The translations under genes and the position numbers were made by a program. DNA of 64,000 bases. It comes from Rhodobacter sp. (GTDB taxonomy: Bacteria > Pseudomonadota > Alphaproteobacteria > Rhodobacterales > Rhodobacteraceae). Under the pieces are notes generated by a model. The model saw only the letters and a list, made by a program, of their open reading frames with translations. It was not told the origin of the DNA and ran no database searches. Below, piece by piece: positions 43,299-52,351 of this stretch. The DNA lies in NCBI GenBank assembly GCA_020637595.1, contig JACKKE010000008.1:156923-220922 (forward strand), in the 5' to 3' direction. The first letter of the stretch is position 1, and each line of letters opens with the position of its first letter.

Positions 43299-43710
43299 CT
43301 TTTCCCTGCCGATGCCGCCCGACCGGGCACTGCCCTTGTTCACCCCCCGGGGTGAGGAGGCCTGGGTTCCAGGCTGGGCGCCGGTCTATGTCGATCCGCC
43401 CGGTGGCGAAACCGCCGAGGGCATGATCTTTTCGACCGGCAATGGTGCGGTCTGGTGGACCTGCCTGCGCTGGCGTCCGGCGACCGGCGAGGCGCGCTAT
43501 CTGCGGCTGACCCCCGGGGTCAAGGCGGCGCGCGTCGGCGTGTCCTGTCGGGCCGAGGGGGCGGGGACGCGGGTCACCGTGTGCTATGACTGGCATGCGC
43601 TGGGCGCCGACGGCGCGGCCGAGATCGCCGCGCTGACGCCTGCCGGTTTTGCCTCTGAGATCGACGGCTGGCGCAGCCTGATCCTGGCGGCTGCCACGTC
43701 CGGCGCATGA
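43279..43710 (+). CDS. SRPBCC-fold hypothetical protein
   Basis: The 143-residue protein has the SRPBCC/START-like pattern: SHSFSLPMPPDRALPLFTPRGEEAWVPGWAPVYVDPP, GAVWWTCLRWRPATGEARYLRLTPGVKAARVGVSC, and GTRVTVCYDWHALGADG before a C-terminal helix. Such proteins bind hydrophobic ligands; the function here is unknown. Start ATG 43279 overlaps the preceding gene. It ends at a shared terminator. Confidence 0.65.
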   Translation: MPVLSHSFSLPMPPDRALPLFTPRGEEAWVPGWAPVYVDPPGGETAEGMIFSTGNGAVWWTCLRWRPATGEARYLRLTPGVKAARVGVSCRAEGAGTRVTVCYDWHALGADGAAEIAALTPAGFASEIDGWRSLILAAATSGA

Positions 43711-43713
43711 AAA

Positions 43714-43737
43714 AGGCCCCCGCCGAAGCGGGGGCCC
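43714..43737. terminator. Terminator between the SRPBCC gene and the Ala-rich gene
   Basis: GGCCCCCGC/GCGGGGGCC arms with a 4-nt loop. On the minus strand TTTTT follows directly, 19 bp after the stop codon of the Ala-rich gene. Confidence 0.8.
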
Positions 43738-43755
43738 TGTTTCACTTCGGCCGGG

Positions 43756-44631
43756 TCAGAGGCCCAGCAGGCCGCGCACCTGTTCCAGCGCGCCGGGCAG
43801 CAGATCGGGGTTGTCCCGGGCGGCTTCGAGGGCACGATGGGCGGCGGTCTTGCTCAGATCGCTCAGCGACGAGTCGTCGATATAGGCGATCGCCGCGTCG
43901 TAGTTGAAGCCCTCGGCGGTGAACAGCGTGGCCGCATCGGCGGTCGCGGCTTCGGCGGGGGCAGCGTCGTCGGCCGGGGCGGCCGCATCCTCGGTCGCGG
44001 GGGCCGTGGCTTCGGTGGTGGCGTCCACCGCCGCGCCCGCAGCCTGGGTCGCATCGGTGGCGGCGTCGGTCACGGCCGTCGCCGCGTCGCTGGCCCCATC
44101 CATCACCGCAGTGCCGGCATCCGCCGCCGCATCAACCGCGTCGCCGGCCACGTCGCTGGCCGCCTGCGCGGCGTCCGAGGCCATTCCGGCCGCGGAATCG
44201 ACCGCCGAATCGACCGCCGCACCGGCGGCATCGGCGGCGCCCGCGGCCATGCCGGTCACGGTGTCGGTGGCTGCCGCGGCAGCATCGTTCACCGCATCGA
44301 CAGCGCCCTGGGCGGCGTCACCGGCCGCGTTCACGGCCTCGCCCGCAGCCTGAACGGCGTCCGACGCGGCATCGGCCACGGCGCCGGCGGCTTCACCCGC
44401 GGCCTGGGTCGCGGTGTCGACGGCATCGTTGACCGCCTGGGTCGCTTGCTCGACGAGGCTCGGTTCAGCCGGTGCCGGGGTGGGCGCGGGCGCCGGCTGC
44501 GTCACCTGGGGCTGCGGCGCAGGAGCCGGCGCGGGGGTCGAGGCCTGTTCCGCCGACGGCCGGTTCTGCGAGATGTAGATGCCAAGGCCGGCCGCGAGCA
44601 CGACGACACCAATGATGAGAAATTTTTTCAC
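43756..44631 (-). CDS. Membrane-anchored alanine-rich LEA-like repeat protein
   Basis: The 291-residue protein has an N-terminal membrane anchor (MKKFLIIGVVVLAAGLGIYIS), a Pro/Ala hinge (PAPAPAPQPQ through PAPTPAPAEP) and then about 150 residues of Ala-rich amphipathic repeats of the form DAA..AA.D.., for example AVNDAVDTATQAAGEAAGAVADAASDAVQAAGEA. A small globular C-terminal part follows (FTAEGFNYDAAIAYIDDSSLSDLSKTAAHRALEAARDN). The repeat resembles LEA/apolipoprotein-like helices that protect membranes or proteins. The function is inferred from composition only. Confidence 0.65.
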   Translation of the reverse strand: MKKFLIIGVVVLAAGLGIYISQNRPSAEQASTPAPAPAPQPQVTQPAPAPTPAPAEPSLVEQATQAVNDAVDTATQAAGEAAGAVADAASDAVQAAGEAVNAAGDAAQGAVDAVNDAAAAATDTVTGMAAGAADAAGAAVDSAVDSAAGMASDAAQAASDVAGDAVDAAADAGTAVMDGASDAATAVTDAATDATQAAGAAVDATTEATAPATEDAAAPADDAAPAEAATADAATLFTAEGFNYDAAIAYIDDSSLSDLSKTAAHRALEAARDNPDLLPGALEQVRGLLGL

Positions 44632-44764
44632 GTCCGGTCCTCCTGTTGGGAACTGACCGGGAGGTAGTCCTGTTCCGGTGGCAAAGGCAATGGCCGGTCC
44701 CGCAAATGTTCGTCAATTCCTTCCGATTGCGCAGCTTGTTGCCGGCTCGGCCCGCCCAGCCCCT

Positions 44765-44793
44765 TGCAAGCCGTCCCGCCGAGGTCTATTTTC
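44765..44793 (+). promoter_or_regulatory. Putative promoter for infC
   Basis: TTGCAA (44765-44770) and TATTTT (44788-44793) are separated by 17 bp, giving a predicted start near 44800 and a leader of about 26 nt before the infC start. Confidence 0.4.
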
Positions 44794-44825
44794 GCGCGCG
44801 TCTGATCAACAGAAGGAATTCGACC

Positions 44826-45365
44826 ATAGCCCGTAGACCCCACAACGCCCCGCCCAGCCGCGACACCGGCCCCCGTGTCAATGACCGGATTCGGGCCCCC
44901 GAGATCCGATTGATCGGTGCGGAAGGCGAGAATGTCGGCGTGGTGACGCCCTCGCGCGCGTTGCAGATGGCCGAGGAGGCAGGTCTGGACCTGGTGGAAA
45001 TCTCGCCCAACGCGACGCCGCCGGTCTGCAAGATCATGGATTTCGGCAAGTTCAAATACGAGACCCAGAAGCGTGAGGCCGAGGCGCGCAAGAAGCAGAA
45101 GACGATCGAGATCAAGGAAATCAAGTTCCGTCCGGGGACCGATACCCACGATTACGACGTCAAGATGCGCAACGTGCTGAAGTTTCTGAGCGAAGGCGAC
45201 AAGGTCAAGATCACGCTGCGGTTCCGCGGTCGCGAGATGGCGCACCAGGAACTGGGGGCGGAGCTTCTCAAGCGGGTGGCCGAAGATGTGGCCGAGGTCG
45301 GCAAGATCGAGAACATGCCCAAGCTCGAAGGCCGCCAGATGGTGATGATGATCGGCCCGCGCTGA
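44826..45365 (+). CDS. infC: Translation initiation factor IF-3, non-canonical AUA start
   Basis: The ~179-residue IF3 has the N-domain (RPHNAPPSRDTGPRVNDRIRAPEIRLIGAEGENVGVV), linker and C-domain (IEIKEIKFRPGTDTHDYDVKMRNVLKFLSEGDKVKITLRFRGREMAHQELG). No ATG, GTG or TTG lies at the expected start. Homology to IF3 begins at ATA 44826, which follows AGAAGGA with 8-nt spacing. IF3 genes typically use rare start codons such as AUU, which IF3 itself discriminates against, so that it represses its own synthesis. An in-frame ATG 180 bp upstream would add an unrelated N-terminus across the promoter-like region and is rejected. Confidence 0.92.
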   Translation: MARRPHNAPPSRDTGPRVNDRIRAPEIRLIGAEGENVGVVTPSRALQMAEEAGLDLVEISPNATPPVCKIMDFGKFKYETQKREAEARKKQKTIEIKEIKFRPGTDTHDYDVKMRNVLKFLSEGDKVKITLRFRGREMAHQELGAELLKRVAEDVAEVGKIENMPKLEGRQMVMMIGPR

Positions 45366-45388
45366 TCGCTGCCTCATCGGCCTGTCGA

Positions 45389-45409
45389 ACGCCGCCCCTC
45401 GGGCGGCGT
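45389..45409 (+). terminator. Terminator after infC
   Basis: AACGCCGCCC/GGGCGGCGTT arms with a 3-nt loop are followed by TTCG, 23 bp past the infC stop codon. The next gene is convergent. Confidence 0.7.
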
Positions 45410-45423
45410 TTCGCGTTTGCCGG

Positions 45424-46452
45424 TCAGTCGCGCGGGGCCAGGTTCGGCAGGGGCGGCATGTAGCGGCCGTTCTCGGCCGACAGCGCGGTGCCGAGGCATT
45501 CGGAATGGGTTCGCACCCGTGCCAGCATCGCGCGGCGCCCGGACATCGGCGTCGCCAGCAGGATCCGCCGCATCACCGTCGCCCGGCCGCGGGCCGAGCC
45601 CAGGAATTCCGCCTGCGGCACCAAGGTCTCGGCCGGGGTGCCGAGGGTCAGCAGCGCATTGTGGCTGTTGAGCGCGCGGTAGGCCGCGCTGCGGCAGGCG
45701 GGGGCGTCGTCACCGGGGCAGGTGGCGGCGCACAGCGTCTCGATCGGGGCTGCGGCCTCGGCCGAGGCCAGCCACAGATCGGTGTCGCGGGCGTCGATCG
45801 TCTCGCCCATCATCAGCCGCTGGGGATGACCGACCGGGACCAGACCGGCCAGCTGTGCGCGGCGCTCGGCATCGGCGCTGCGCCAGAAGAGATAGAGCAG
45901 ATCGGTGTCGATCCCGTCCGCCGGCATGGTCCGCAGGGCCGGATGTTCGCGCGCGGCCAGAACCACCATCGCCTCGCGCGCGGCCCGGGGCTCGTCGAGG
46001 GCGGTGAAGGTCTCGATCACCACCGGCCCGGCCTCGACCGTCCACAGATCGCTCCAGGCCCGGGCCAGCGGCAGGTCGCCCAGGCTGCCCAGCCAGTTGC
46101 GCCCCGAAAATCCGCCGGGCGCACGCAGCAGCGCGATGCGGTCGCGACGGGCGATATGGGCCAGGAAGGGGCCCTGCAGGGCCGGCGTCTTGTCGATCAG
46201 CCCCAGCAGCAACCGCGCGGCGGTATTTCCATCCTGCGCCAGTTCCGACAGCGCCGGCAGTGCCACCGCCTCGTCATCGGCCAGCCAGTCGGTCAGGGCC
46301 TGACGCAGGGCCGGGGCCTCGGCCCCCGGGATGCCGGGCGGTGTTGCCGGGGCGGGTCCCGGCATCGACCCGGCCGCCAACGCCAGCCAAGCCGCGGCCA
46401 GCCACCGGCGGGCCCGGCCGGAACGGGGCGAGGAAGAGGGCTGAGGACGCAC
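45424..46452 (-). CDS. Exported hypothetical protein
   Basis: The 342-residue protein has an N-terminal signal-like stretch (RARRWLAAAWLALAAGSMPGPAPAT) and a helical middle (LRQALTDWLADDEAVALPALSELAQDGNTAARLLLGLI, HEAT/Sel1-like in feel). Cysteines cluster in LCAATCPGDDAPACRSAAYRALNSHNALLTL. No family is recognised with confidence. It is convergent with infC and lies 145 bp downstream of the DsbA gene on the same strand. A periplasmic protein is likely from the signal. Confidence 0.6.
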   Translation of the reverse strand: MRPQPSSSPRSGRARRWLAAAWLALAAGSMPGPAPATPPGIPGAEAPALRQALTDWLADDEAVALPALSELAQDGNTAARLLLGLIDKTPALQGPFLAHIARRDRIALLRAPGGFSGRNWLGSLGDLPLARAWSDLWTVEAGPVVIETFTALDEPRAAREAMVVLAAREHPALRTMPADGIDTDLLYLFWRSADAERRAQLAGLVPVGHPQRLMMGETIDARDTDLWLASAEAAAPIETLCAATCPGDDAPACRSAAYRALNSHNALLTLGTPAETLVPQAEFLGSARGRATVMRRILLATPMSGRRAMLARVRTHSECLGTALSAENGRYMPPLPNLAPRD

Positions 46453-46597
46453 GGGCAGGCCTTTTCAAAAACGTCGGATGCGACGATCCCCGCCGATCAG
46501 GCGGGGACTCCGGTTGGCAGGGGCACTCATACTGTGCAAGGCACGGCCGGGGCGCTGCAACAGAATTGTGCACCCCTTGCCGTGTCGGGGGCTGGGA

Positions 46598-47362
46598 TCA
46601 GCTGCGCAGGCGCTCGGCGACGGCGTGCATCTGGTCCGACGGCAGGAAGCCGCGCAGCATCTCGCCGGCGTCCCCTTCGCCCAGGACGAAGGTCGGCGTG
46701 CCGCTGATCTGCAGCCGCTGCGCCAGCTCGCGATTGGCGCGCAGGATCGCGTCGACCGGCTCGCTGTTCATCGCCGTCAGCACGGCCTCGGGGTCGACGC
46801 CCAGCTCATTGGCCAAGAGGCGCGCGCTGGTTTCGGTGAAATCGCCCTCCCAGGCCAGCAGGCGCTCGTGCGCCTCGCCATACTGGGCATCGGTGCCGGT
46901 CTGCTGCACGGCGACGGCAAAGCGGCTCATCACATCCGATTGCGGCCCCAGGATCGGCAGTTCCTTGATGACCAGACGGATATTGCCGTCATCCTCGAGG
47001 AAACTGGCCATCTGCGGCTGGGCGCGGCGGCAGAAGCTGCAGCGGTAGTCCATGAATTCGACCAGGGTCAGGTCGCCGTCCGGGTTGCCGCCGATCCAGG
47101 AATGGCCGTCGCGGAAGATGTCGTCGGCGTTGATCTCGACAAGCGTCGTGTCCATGTCGGCCTGCGCCGCGGCGTTGCGACGCTCGAACTCGGACACCGC
47201 CTCGAAGATCACCTCGGGATTCTCCAGCAGATAGGCGCGGACTTCGGCGCGGAAGGCGGTGCGGTCCTCGTCGCTCATCTCCATGCCCTGCGCGAACACC
47301 GGGGCGGTGCCGAAGTGAAGGGCGGCGGCAAGGGCCGAGACGGCGAGGGTGAGGCGGGTCAT
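46598..47362 (-). CDS. Exported DsbA-family thiol oxidoreductase
   Basis: This 254-residue protein has a signal peptide (MTRLTLAVSALAAALHFGTAPVFAQ), an N-terminal extension, and a DsbA/DsbG-type thioredoxin fold with the active site CSFC at 108-111 (VEFMDYRCSFCRRAQP) and a cis-Pro loop ISGTPTFVLG. It catalyses disulfide formation or isomerisation in the periplasm. ATG 47362 has a CAGGAG site. In Rhodobacterales this Com1/BdbD-like group is common. Confidence 0.92.
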   Translation of the reverse strand: MTRLTLAVSALAAALHFGTAPVFAQGMEMSDEDRTAFRAEVRAYLLENPEVIFEAVSEFERRNAAAQADMDTTLVEINADDIFRDGHSWIGGNPDGDLTLVEFMDYRCSFCRRAQPQMASFLEDDGNIRLVIKELPILGPQSDVMSRFAVAVQQTGTDAQYGEAHERLLAWEGDFTETSARLLANELGVDPEAVLTAMNSEPVDAILRANRELAQRLQISGTPTFVLGEGDAGEMLRGFLPSDQMHAVAERLRS

Positions 47363-47541
47363 GGGGACTCCTGTTGTCAAAGTCGGCGGAGTTTGACCGC
47401 GTCAGGGCCCGGGGATCAAGGGCAGATCGACGGGCTGCGACAATTGCTGACCCAAACGTGAAGCCCCGAGCCTGCAGCGCGGGGATTCCCCAAGGCCGGG
47501 TTTCGCGCTAGGGAAGGGGGAAAGCAGCGCAGGGACAGGGC

Positions 47542-48786
47542 ATGAGGCAGGCAGGGCGCAGGCGGTGGCTGGCAGGGGTGCTGGCACTGATGCTGGCAGC
47601 GATGGCAGTGATCGCGCCCGGCGCGCGTGCGCAGGATCTTGGCGCGCTGGCCCGGCTGACGGGGGATGTCTCGCTCAGCGCCGGGTGGCGCAGCCTGTCG
47701 GTCCAGGTGCCCTTGTCGCAGCCGGTGCCCTGGCGGACCCGGCTGCTGGCCGACCCGCCGCGCGCGGTGGTCGACTTCCGCACTCTCGACTGGGGCGGGT
47801 TCGATCCGTCCTCGGTGCGGCTGGGTGGGGCGGCGACGGCGCTCAGGGTCGGCAATGCGGGGGGCGGCTGGACGCGGCTGGTGATCGAGCTGTCGCGGCC
47901 GATGGGCTTTGACGAAGCGGGCCTGGTGACCGACCCGGAAACCGGCGCGGCGCGGCTGTCGCTGGTGCTGAGCCCGGTGTCCGACGCCGATTTCGCCGCG
48001 CAGGCCGCGACACTGGCGGCGGTCGACACCGGCGTGCCGGGCGATCCGCTGTCCGGGGGGGCGGCCCGGGCGCCGATCGGGCAGCGGCCCACGGTGATCG
48101 TGCTGGATCCCGGGCATGGCGGGGTGGACCGGGGGGCCAGCTATGGCGGGGTGAACGAATCCGACATCATGCTGACCTTTGGCCGCGAGCTGGCCGAGGC
48201 GCTGCGTCGCACCGGGCGCTACGAGGTGATGATGACGCGCGACACCGACCAGTTTGTCTCGCTCGAGGGGCGGATCACCGTTGCCCATGCCGCCGCCGCG
48301 GATATCTTCCTGTCGCTGCATGCCGATGCGCTCGAAGGGGCGCAGGCGGTGGGGGCCACGGTCTATACCCTGGCCGAGGAAGCCAGCGACGCCGCCTCGG
48401 CCGCGCTGGCCGAGCGCCATGACCGCGACGACATGCTGGGCGGCGGGGTCGATCTGACCGGCACCGATGACACGGTGGCCAGCGTGCTGATGGATCTGGC
48501 CCGGGCCGAGACCGCACCGGCCACCGAACGGCTGGCGCGGGCGCTGGTCGGCGCGATCCGCGGTGCGGAACTCAGGATGCATCGCCACCCCTGGCAGCAG
48601 GCGGCGTTTTCGGTGCTGAAATCGCCCAGCGTGCCCTCGGCGCTGCTCGAGGTGGGGTTCCTGTCCTCGGACCGCGACCGCGCGCGGCTCGGTGACCGGC
48701 GCTGGCGGGCGCAGATGGTCCGGGCGCTGATCACCGGGCTTGATGCCTGGGTTGCCGACGAGGCGACCCGCGCTGTCCTGCGATGA
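47542..48786 (+). CDS. N-acetylmuramoyl-L-alanine amidase with AMIN domain
   Basis: The 414-residue periplasmic amidase has a signal peptide (WLAGVLALMLAAMAVIAPGARA), an AMIN domain (about 35-145) for septal targeting, and an Amidase_3 catalytic domain with zinc ligands in VLDPGHGGVDRGASYGGVNESDIML (His192, then Glu) and LSLHADAL. The C-terminal LLEVGFLSSDRDRARL carries the catalytic Glu. It cleaves the peptide from the glycan strand and helps daughter-cell separation (AmiC-like). It is 109 bp upstream of PBP1A on the same strand, so a wall-biosynthesis unit is likely. Confidence 0.93.
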   Translation: MRQAGRRRWLAGVLALMLAAMAVIAPGARAQDLGALARLTGDVSLSAGWRSLSVQVPLSQPVPWRTRLLADPPRAVVDFRTLDWGGFDPSSVRLGGAATALRVGNAGGGWTRLVIELSRPMGFDEAGLVTDPETGAARLSLVLSPVSDADFAAQAATLAAVDTGVPGDPLSGGAARAPIGQRPTVIVLDPGHGGVDRGASYGGVNESDIMLTFGRELAEALRRTGRYEVMMTRDTDQFVSLEGRITVAHAAAADIFLSLHADALEGAQAVGATVYTLAEEASDAASAALAERHDRDDMLGGGVDLTGTDDTVASVLMDLARAETAPATERLARALVGAIRGAELRMHRHPWQQAAFSVLKSPSVPSALLEVGFLSSDRDRARLGDRRWRAQMVRALITGLDAWVADEATRAVLR

Positions 48787-48895
48787 CCCCGCGCTTCACC
48801 TCTGCGCGATTTCCTGCCGCGCGCGGCGCTGCAGGTTTTGACCCCGGCGATCCTTGTCCGTATAGACGGGTCGAGTTTCCCACCGGAGCCCGTTC

Positions 48896-51436
48896 TTGAC
48901 CCGCGCGATCCTGTCCTTCCTTGGCGGCCTGTTCAGCTTTGTCGTGCTGGGGCTGGTGTTCGGTGCTCTGACTGTGGGCGGTGTGATCTGGGTCTATACC
49001 CATGACCTGCCCTCGACCGAACAGCTGGCCAATTACAGCCCGCCGACGATCAGCCGGATCTATTCCGGCGAGGGGCAGATGATCGACGAATTCGCCCGCG
49101 AACGCCGGCTGTTCACGCCCATCGAGGACATCCCGCCGTTGCTGCGCGCGGCGTTCATCTCGGCCGAGGACCGCACCTTCTACGAGCATCAGGGCTTCAG
49201 CCCGCTGGCGATGGTCTCGGCCCTGCGCGATGCGATCGTCTCGCGCGGGCGCAACGTGCGCGGGGCCTCGACCATCACCCAGCAGGTGATGAAGAACTTC
49301 CTGCTGTCCTCGGATCGCACCATCGAACGCAAGATCCGCGAGATCATCCTCGCCTGGCGCGTCGAGCAGGTGCTGTCCAAGGACGAGATCCTGGAGCTTT
49401 ACCTCAACGAGATCTTCCTTGGGCAGAACTCGTTCGGGGTCGCGGCCGCGGCGCAGACCTATTTCAACAAGACCCTGGAAGAGCTGAGCATCGAGGAGAT
49501 GGCTTTCCTTGCCTCGTTGCCGCAGGCGCCGTCGGAATACCACCCGGTCCGCGCCCGCGAGCGGGTTACCGCCCGGCGCAACTGGGTGCTGGGGCAGATG
49601 GCCGAGAACGGCTATATCACCCAGGACCAGGCCGCCGAGGCCCAGTCGCACCCGCTTCTGACCGTTCAGTCGGGCGATATCGACGCCTTCCGTCAAAGCC
49701 TGCCGGACCGCGATTATTTCACCGACGAGATCCGCCGCCAGCTGTCGTCGCAGTTCGGCGAGGACGAGTTCTTTTCCGGTGGCCTGGCGATCCGGGCGAC
49801 GGTGCACCCGGACCTGCAGATCCGCGCGGCGCATGCGTTGCAACGTGCGCTGGAAAACTACGATCGCCAGCAGGGCGAATGGCGCGGCACCGGGATCCGG
49901 CTCGAGGCCGAGGATCTGGTGGACGAGGCGCATTGGCGCGAGGCGCTGCGCCATGTGACCATCGCCCGCGACATCACGCTGGACAACCCGTGGTATCCGG
50001 CGGTGGTGCTGGACGTGACCCCCGATGTCGCCCATGTCGGCATTGAGGGGATCGACGAGATCGGCCGTATCGACCGGCCTGACATCAACTGGCTGCCCGG
50101 CTCGCTGGCCGATACCCTGCAGGTGGGTGACGTGGTGCATGTGCGCGCCGTCACCTCGGACCGCGACGGCAGTTTCCAGCGGTGGTCGCTGCGGCAGGTG
50201 CCCGAGGTGCAGGGCGCCTTCATGGCGATGGACGTGAACACCGGGCGCGTGATCGCCATGCAGGGCGGCTTCAGCTATCAGAACTCGGGTTTCAACCGGG
50301 CGACGCAGGCGATGCGCCAGCCGGGCTCGTCGTTCAAGCCCTTCGTCTATGCGGCGGCGCTCGATTCCGGCTTCACTCCGGCGACGATCGTCATCGACGC
50401 GCCGATCGAGATCGACACCGGCGACGGGATCTGGCGGCCGACCAACGCCAGCGGCGACTACCTGGGCCCGACGCCGATGCGCACCGGCATCGAGCAGTCG
50501 CGCAACCTGATGACCATCCGCCTGGCGCAGGAAGTTGGCATGGATGTGGTCGCGGGCTATGCCGAACGGTTCGGTGTCTATGACCGGTTGCAGCCGTTCC
50601 TCGCAAACGCGCTGGGGGCGCAGGAAACGACGCTGTTCCGGGTGGTTGCGGCCTACGCCATGTTCGCGAACGGCGGCGAGCGGGTCGAGCCGACGCTGGT
50701 CGACCGCGTCCAGGACCGCTGGGGCCGCACCGTCTATCGGCACGACCAGCGCGAATGCGTCGAGTGCACCGAACCCGACCTGCCGGCCGGGCAGGCGCCC
50801 TGGATCATGTCGCAGCGCCAGCGGGTGATGGACCCGATCACCGCCTATCAGCTGACCTCGATGATGCAGGGCGTGGTGCAGCGCGGCACCGCGGCCGGGG
50901 CGATCCGGCTGCCGGTGCCGGTGGCCGGCAAGACCGGCACCACCAACGATGCGCGCGACGTGTGGTTCGTGGGGTTCACCTCGACGATGGTTGCGGGCTG
51001 CTACATCGGTTTCGATCGGCCGCGCTCGCTCGGGCGGCGGGCCTCGGGCGGCGGGCTGTGCGCGCCGGTGTTCCAGGAATTCATGTCGCAGGCGATCGAG
51101 GAATTCGGCGGCGGCCGGTTCGCGGTGCCGCCGGGTGGCCATTTCATCCGCATCAACCGCTATACCGGCGAACGCCTGGCTGACGACGCGCAGGGGCCGG
51201 AAGTCGTGGCGGAGTATTTCCGCGACGGCGAGGATCCGGTGTTCGGCGTTGATGCGCTGATCGACGGCGGTTTCGTGATGGGGATGTCGCTGCCGGTCTT
51301 CGCGCCCGAGGAGCTGGGCAGCGAACTGGGCACCGATATCTCCATCGAGGGTGGCCCCGAGGACCAGAACAGCGGCACGATCGTGCTGCCGAGCCAGTCG
51401 AACTTTGGCACGCTCAGCGCGGGCGGTCTGTATTGA
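48896..51436 (+). CDS. mrcA: Bifunctional penicillin-binding protein 1A
   Basis: This 846-residue class A PBP makes and cross-links peptidoglycan. It has a short cytoplasmic start and a transmembrane helix (FLGGLFSFVVLGLVFGALTVGGVIWVY). The glycosyltransferase domain has AEDRTFYEHQGF and RGASTITQQVMKNFLL. The transpeptidase has S478-x-x-K481 (GSSFKPF), the SRN motif at 535-537 and KTG at 679-681. The reading frame starts with TTG at 48896 after GGAG, the only start consistent with the transmembrane segment. It is intact by all motifs. Its position after the amidase suggests coordinated wall growth. Confidence 0.95.
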   Translation: MTRAILSFLGGLFSFVVLGLVFGALTVGGVIWVYTHDLPSTEQLANYSPPTISRIYSGEGQMIDEFARERRLFTPIEDIPPLLRAAFISAEDRTFYEHQGFSPLAMVSALRDAIVSRGRNVRGASTITQQVMKNFLLSSDRTIERKIREIILAWRVEQVLSKDEILELYLNEIFLGQNSFGVAAAAQTYFNKTLEELSIEEMAFLASLPQAPSEYHPVRARERVTARRNWVLGQMAENGYITQDQAAEAQSHPLLTVQSGDIDAFRQSLPDRDYFTDEIRRQLSSQFGEDEFFSGGLAIRATVHPDLQIRAAHALQRALENYDRQQGEWRGTGIRLEAEDLVDEAHWREALRHVTIARDITLDNPWYPAVVLDVTPDVAHVGIEGIDEIGRIDRPDINWLPGSLADTLQVGDVVHVRAVTSDRDGSFQRWSLRQVPEVQGAFMAMDVNTGRVIAMQGGFSYQNSGFNRATQAMRQPGSSFKPFVYAAALDSGFTPATIVIDAPIEIDTGDGIWRPTNASGDYLGPTPMRTGIEQSRNLMTIRLAQEVGMDVVAGYAERFGVYDRLQPFLANALGAQETTLFRVVAAYAMFANGGERVEPTLVDRVQDRWGRTVYRHDQRECVECTEPDLPAGQAPWIMSQRQRVMDPITAYQLTSMMQGVVQRGTAAGAIRLPVPVAGKTGTTNDARDVWFVGFTSTMVAGCYIGFDRPRSLGRRASGGGLCAPVFQEFMSQAIEEFGGGRFAVPPGGHFIRINRYTGERLADDAQGPEVVAEYFRDGEDPVFGVDALIDGGFVMGMSLPVFAPEELGSELGTDISIEGGPEDQNSGTIVLPSQSNFGTLSAGGLY

Positions 51437-51703
51437 GAACTCTGCGTTGAGGGCTTGGCGCGGCTGACCGGCCCGGCAGGCATGTGCGGCGGTCGGGGAG
51501 CGGCGCGGCTCGGACCCCCGCTGCGGGGGCCACTCGCCGCGCCGGCGGGGGCCGGCCCCCGCACCCCCGCCGGGCGGGCCGCCGCCCTCCCGGACCCTCC
51601 GCCAGCCACCCGGCCGGATCGGTGCGCCGGAACCCGGGACGGTGCGTCACGCTTGCACCGGGCGGGCAGGGCGGCGATGCTGGCCCCGAGGCAAGGGGGC
51701 GCC

Positions 51704-52351
51704 ATGATCATTCTGCACCACGCACCGCAGTCGCGCAGCTTTCGCATCCTGTGGTTCCTGCACGAAGCCGGCATCGCACATGAGGTGCGGTATCATTCCT
51801 TTTCCGGCAAGGCGCTGCGTGATCCTGCCTTTCTGGCGGTTTCACCCGCCGGGCGGGTGCCGGCGCTCGAGATCAACGGGGCGGCGCTGTTCGAATCGGG
51901 GGCGATCCTCGAATACCTGTGCGAGCGTCGTGCGCCCCGGTTCGGCCGGATTGCGGGGCACGCCGAGCGGGCGCTGTTCCTGGAGTGGCTGCACTATGGC
52001 GAGACCATCGCCCAGCATCTGGCGCAGCTGACCTTTCACCACATCGTCCTGAAACCCGAGGATCGCAGCCCCGTCGTGCAAAAGCTCGAGGCGCTGAGGC
52101 TGCGGCGGACGCTGGACGGGGTCGAGCGGGCGTTGGGCGACCACGACTGGTTGTTGCCCGGCGGATTCTGCGCGGCGGATGTAATGGTCGGCGCCTCGGT
52201 CGATCTGGCGCGGCGTTTCGTGCGCACCGACGGGCTGGGGCGGCTGAATGCCTGGCACGGACGGTTGACCGCCCGGCCGGCCTATCATGCCGCGCGGGCT
52301 GCGGACGGGCCGGCGGAACTCTATCTGAAGGATTTCTATGGCGATGTCTGA
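51704..52351 (+). CDS. Glutathione S-transferase family protein
   Basis: This 215-residue GST has a thioredoxin-like N-domain with a catalytic-type serine region (LHHAPQSRSFRILWFLHEAGIAHEVRYHSF), the cis-Pro and ES motif in GRVPALEINGAALFESGAILEYLCER, and a helical C-domain. An AAGGGGGCGCC site precedes ATG 51704. It overlaps the HMG-CoA lyase gene by 14 bp, so it belongs to that leucine-catabolism unit; related Rhodobacterales carry a GST at this spot. The 267-bp stretch upstream is very GC-rich with several CCCCCGC/GCGGGGG repeats and no gene. Confidence 0.85.
   Translation: MIILHHAPQSRSFRILWFLHEAGIAHEVRYHSFSGKALRDPAFLAVSPAGRVPALEINGAALFESGAILEYLCERRAPRFGRIAGHAERALFLEWLHYGETIAQHLAQLTFHHIVLKPEDRSPVVQKLEALRLRRTLDGVERALGDHDWLLPGGFCAADVMVGASVDLARRFVRTDGLGRLNAWHGRLTARPAYHAARAADGPAELYLKDFYGDV

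Noticed and set aside
48731..51142. A long open frame opposite PBP1A
   Set aside because: This is the mirror of a high-GC third codon position; the plus strand has all class A PBP motifs in one frame.
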